Source of the DNA: Salinigranum halophilum
Lineage (GTDB): Archaea; Halobacteriota; Halobacteria; Halobacteriales; Haloferacaceae
DNA length: 64,000 nt
Direction of reading: 5' to 3'
Assembly (NCBI RefSeq): GCF_007004735.1
Contig: NZ_ML660182.1
Coordinates: forward strand, 366,130-430,129
A model generated the notes under the pieces. It did not search any database. It worked only from the letters and a program-made list of their open reading frames with translations, and had not been told where the DNA came from. Of the stretch, positions 62,437-64,000 are shown in pieces. Position numbers and translations under genes: made by a program. Numbering within the stretch: the first letter of the stretch is position 1; the number at the start of each line of letters is the position of its first letter.

Positions 62437-63504
62437 TCAGTCGTCGGACTCGGCCGCGGCGGCCTCTTTGGGCTTCGCCGCCGTCCGGTCGAGGTCTTCG
62501 AGGTAGTCGTCGGCGTCGAGGGCGGCCTTCGAGCCCATGCCGCCGGCGGTGACCGCCTGCTGGTAATGGTAGTCGACGACGTCGCCGGCGCCGAACAGGC
62601 CCTCGACGTCCGTCGCGGTCTGGCCGCCGCCGGAGCCCCCCTTCGTCTTCAGGTAGCCCTCGTCGTCCATCCGTGCGTCCGTCCCTTCGAGATACGCGGT
62701 GTTCGGCGTGTGACCGATGGCGTAGAAGACCGCGCCGACGTCGAAGTCGAACTCCTCCGTCTGGGGGTCGTCGAGCCTGTCGGTCGGGTGGCCCTCCGGG
62801 TGGCGCACGAGCGTGACGTGGTCGACGCCCTCCTCGGGTGTACCGTGCAGTTCGGTCACCTCGGTGTTACGCATGATCTCGATCTCTCCCTCGTCGACCT
62901 TCTCCATCGTCCGGTCGATCCAGTAATCCTCGGCGCGGAACTCCTCGCGGCGGTGTACGAGATACACCTTCGAGGCGAACTTGGTCAGGAAGTTCGCCTC
63001 CTCCATCGCGGCGTCGCCGCCGCCGACGACCATGATCTTCTCGTCGCGGAAGAACGCGCCGTCACACGTCGCACACGTCGACAGCCCGTAGCCCATCAGG
63101 TCGTCCTCGCCGGGGATACCGAGCGTCCGTGCCGACGCACCCGAGGCGGCGATGACCGCGTCCGCGGTGTAGACGTCGCCGTTCTTCAGTTCGACTCTGA
63201 ACGGGCGCGAAGAGTCGTCGAGCGAGGTGAGGATACCGTGTTTCACCTCGGCACCGAAGCGCTTCGCCTGCGTTTTCATGTTGTTCACCAGTTCCGGCCC
63301 GGAGATGCCCTCGGGGAAGCCGGGGTAGTTGTCCACCTCGGTGGTGAGCGTCAACTGTCCACCCGGTTCGTCGCCCTCGAAGACGAGCGGGTCGTTGTTC
63401 GACCGCGCCGCGTAGATGGCCGCGGTGAGCCCTGCGATACCCGAACCGGCGATGATGAGCCGACGGTGTTCGACCACGTCGGCGTCCTGCGACGTCCCTG
63501 TCAT
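62437..63504 (-). CDS. trxB: Thioredoxin-disulfide reductase
   Basis: This 355-residue flavoprotein reduces thioredoxin with NADPH. FAD motif IAGSGIAGLTAAIYAARS is at residues 17-34, the redox pair is CATC in LSTCATCDGAFF (about residues 142-145), and the NADPH motif VVGGGDAAMEEANFL follows. The C-terminal FAD signature GLFGAGDVVDYHYQQAVTAGG is present. The A/E/D tail is haloarchaeal. GCGTAATACC at 63528-63537 (minus strand) supports the start at 63504. Confidence 0.95.
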   Translation of the reverse strand: MTGTSQDADVVEHRRLIIAGSGIAGLTAAIYAARSNNDPLVFEGDEPGGQLTLTTEVDNYPGFPEGISGPELVNNMKTQAKRFGAEVKHGILTSLDDSSRPFRVELKNGDVYTADAVIAASGASARTLGIPGEDDLMGYGLSTCATCDGAFFRDEKIMVVGGGDAAMEEANFLTKFASKVYLVHRREEFRAEDYWIDRTMEKVDEGEIEIMRNTEVTELHGTPEEGVDHVTLVRHPEGHPTDRLDDPQTEEFDFDVGAVFYAIGHTPNTAYLEGTDARMDDEGYLKTKGGSGGGQTATDVEGLFGAGDVVDYHYQQAVTAGGMGSKAALDADDYLEDLDRTAAKPKEAAAAESDD

Positions 63505-63656
63505 TAGCGTTGAGTACTCCGTGGCGGGGTATTACGCTTGTGCTGTCGTGCAGCAATCGGCGTCCACGCGGTTCGTGATACCACACCACAGTCTGCGAGG
63601 CGGGGCTGCCTCGACACGCCGAAGCGCTCTTGTCGTCTCTCCCGGGTGTGTCGCAC

Positions 63657-63938
63657 ATGGCCGACCTACAGGAGAAGACCGACCGCTACGAGCGGATGCT
63701 CGCCGACGCCCTCTCGGCGGCCACTGTCGCCGTCCCGCCGGATACGCCACTCGGTGCGGCCGCCGGGGAGTGTGAAGAGATGGCTCGCTCGTACCTCGAG
63801 GACGGCCGGCACTTCCGAGCCGACGACGACCTCGTGAACGCGCTCGCCTCGTTCTCGTACGGCTACGGCTGGCTCGACGCCGGCGTCCGCATGGGGCTGT
63901 TCGCGGTCCCCGACGACTCACACCTGTTCACGATGTGA
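63657..63938 (+). CDS. DUF357 family protein
   Basis: This 93-residue all-helical protein belongs to the archaeal DUF357 family: DLQEKTDRYERMLADAL at the start, GECEEMARSYLEDGRHFRADDDLVNALASFSYGYGWLDAGVRMGLF in the middle. The family is widely conserved in archaea, without a settled function. The ATG at 63657 follows MSSLPGVSH codons that are probably upstream sequence. The gene ends 62 nt before the window edge. Confidence 0.88.
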   Translation: MADLQEKTDRYERMLADALSAATVAVPPDTPLGAAAGECEEMARSYLEDGRHFRADDDLVNALASFSYGYGWLDAGVRMGLFAVPDDSHLFTM

Positions 63939-64000
63939 GAGACGGCACCCGGGCGACGGCCGGCGGTCGTGACTGTCCTCTGTCGATGACCTTACGTATC

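Noticed and set aside
62023-63507. 494-codon frame antisense to trxB
   Set aside because: Antisense shadow of a fully supported thioredoxin reductase.
63986-64000. ATG ACC TTA CGT ATC at the right edge as the next gene start
   Set aside because: Only five codons are visible and no TATA box is placed before it.
1-64000. CRISPR arrays, insertion sequences, tRNA or rRNA genes
   Set aside because: No regularly spaced repeats, transposase signatures or tRNA/rRNA-like segments were found by reading; a dedicated search was not possible.

Overview
This window is chromosomal DNA from a haloarchaeon (class Halobacteria). The evidence is very high GC content, a strongly acidic deduced proteome, and archaeal marker genes (proteasome alpha, RNase P proteins Rpp30 and Pop5, SRP19, Gar1, CetZ, diphthamide Dph6, a presenilin-like protease). 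Many genes have an archaeal TATA box 22-33 nt before the start codon and little or no Shine-Dalgarno sequence, which is the leaderless-transcript pattern. Halophile-specific gene forms such as GfcR, a FolC-FolP fusion and a PurN-PurH fusion agree. The genus cannot be fixed from the sequence alone. I see no rRNA, tRNA, CRISPR array or transposase. Most of the window is ordinary, densely packed core genome.

Layout. 1-2.3 kb: the end of a FAD oxidoreductase, coaBC and a small membrane protein. 2.4-10.5 kb (minus strand): a nine-gene Mrp-type cation/proton antiporter operon (E-F-G-DUF4040-B-C-D-D-D). 10.7-18 kb (minus): a DJ-1/PfpI protein and a complete dipeptide/oligopeptide ABC importer (dppABCDF). 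18-22 kb: a purine phosphoribosyltransferase, an isolated SRA-like/HNH endonuclease, a zinc-ribbon regulator, a sugar nucleotidyltransferase and two small ORFs. 22-26.5 kb: terminal oxidase genes coxC, coxA and coxB, with coxA and coxB divergent. 26.5-30 kb: three PP-loop ATPase genes (dph6 and two cysteine-poor CysD-like paralogues) around a tiny ORF with a DtxR-like operator. 30-38 kb: a duplicated DUF4013 membrane protein, glutaredoxin, gfcR-glucose dehydrogenase, and divergent purB and purHN. 38-43.4 kb: two Usp proteins, folCP, an NRDE-family protein and a HTH protein. 43.5-51.9 kb (minus): dapA-dapB-dapD-lysA-dapF-dapE runs into rnp3-methyltransferase-rnp2-psmA. 52-64 kb: NYN nuclease, PUA protein, presenilin-like protease, gar1, srp19, btuCD, cetZ, a ZIP metal transporter, a VOC dioxygenase, trxB and a DUF357 protein.

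How the genes work together. The dap block supplies a complete succinylase route from aspartate semialdehyde to lysine. The Mrp operon and cox genes are parts of membrane bioenergetics. gdh and gfcR pair the first enzyme of the semi-phosphorylative Entner-Doudoroff route with its likely regulator. purB, purHN and folCP connect purine synthesis with one-carbon folate chemistry.

The least-explained features are: (i) a 46-codon ORF under a perfect TTAGG-N4-CCTAA palindrome; (ii) a 17-codon leaderless ORF that overlaps the coxA start by ATGA; (iii) tandem CysD-like genes with almost no cysteine and with matching inverted repeats over their stop codons; (iv) the isolated SRA-like/HNH protein; (v) unequal loss of channel lysines among three Mrp D subunits; and (vi) a 553-nt intergenic region between dapA and the NYN gene with promoter-like and hairpin signals.
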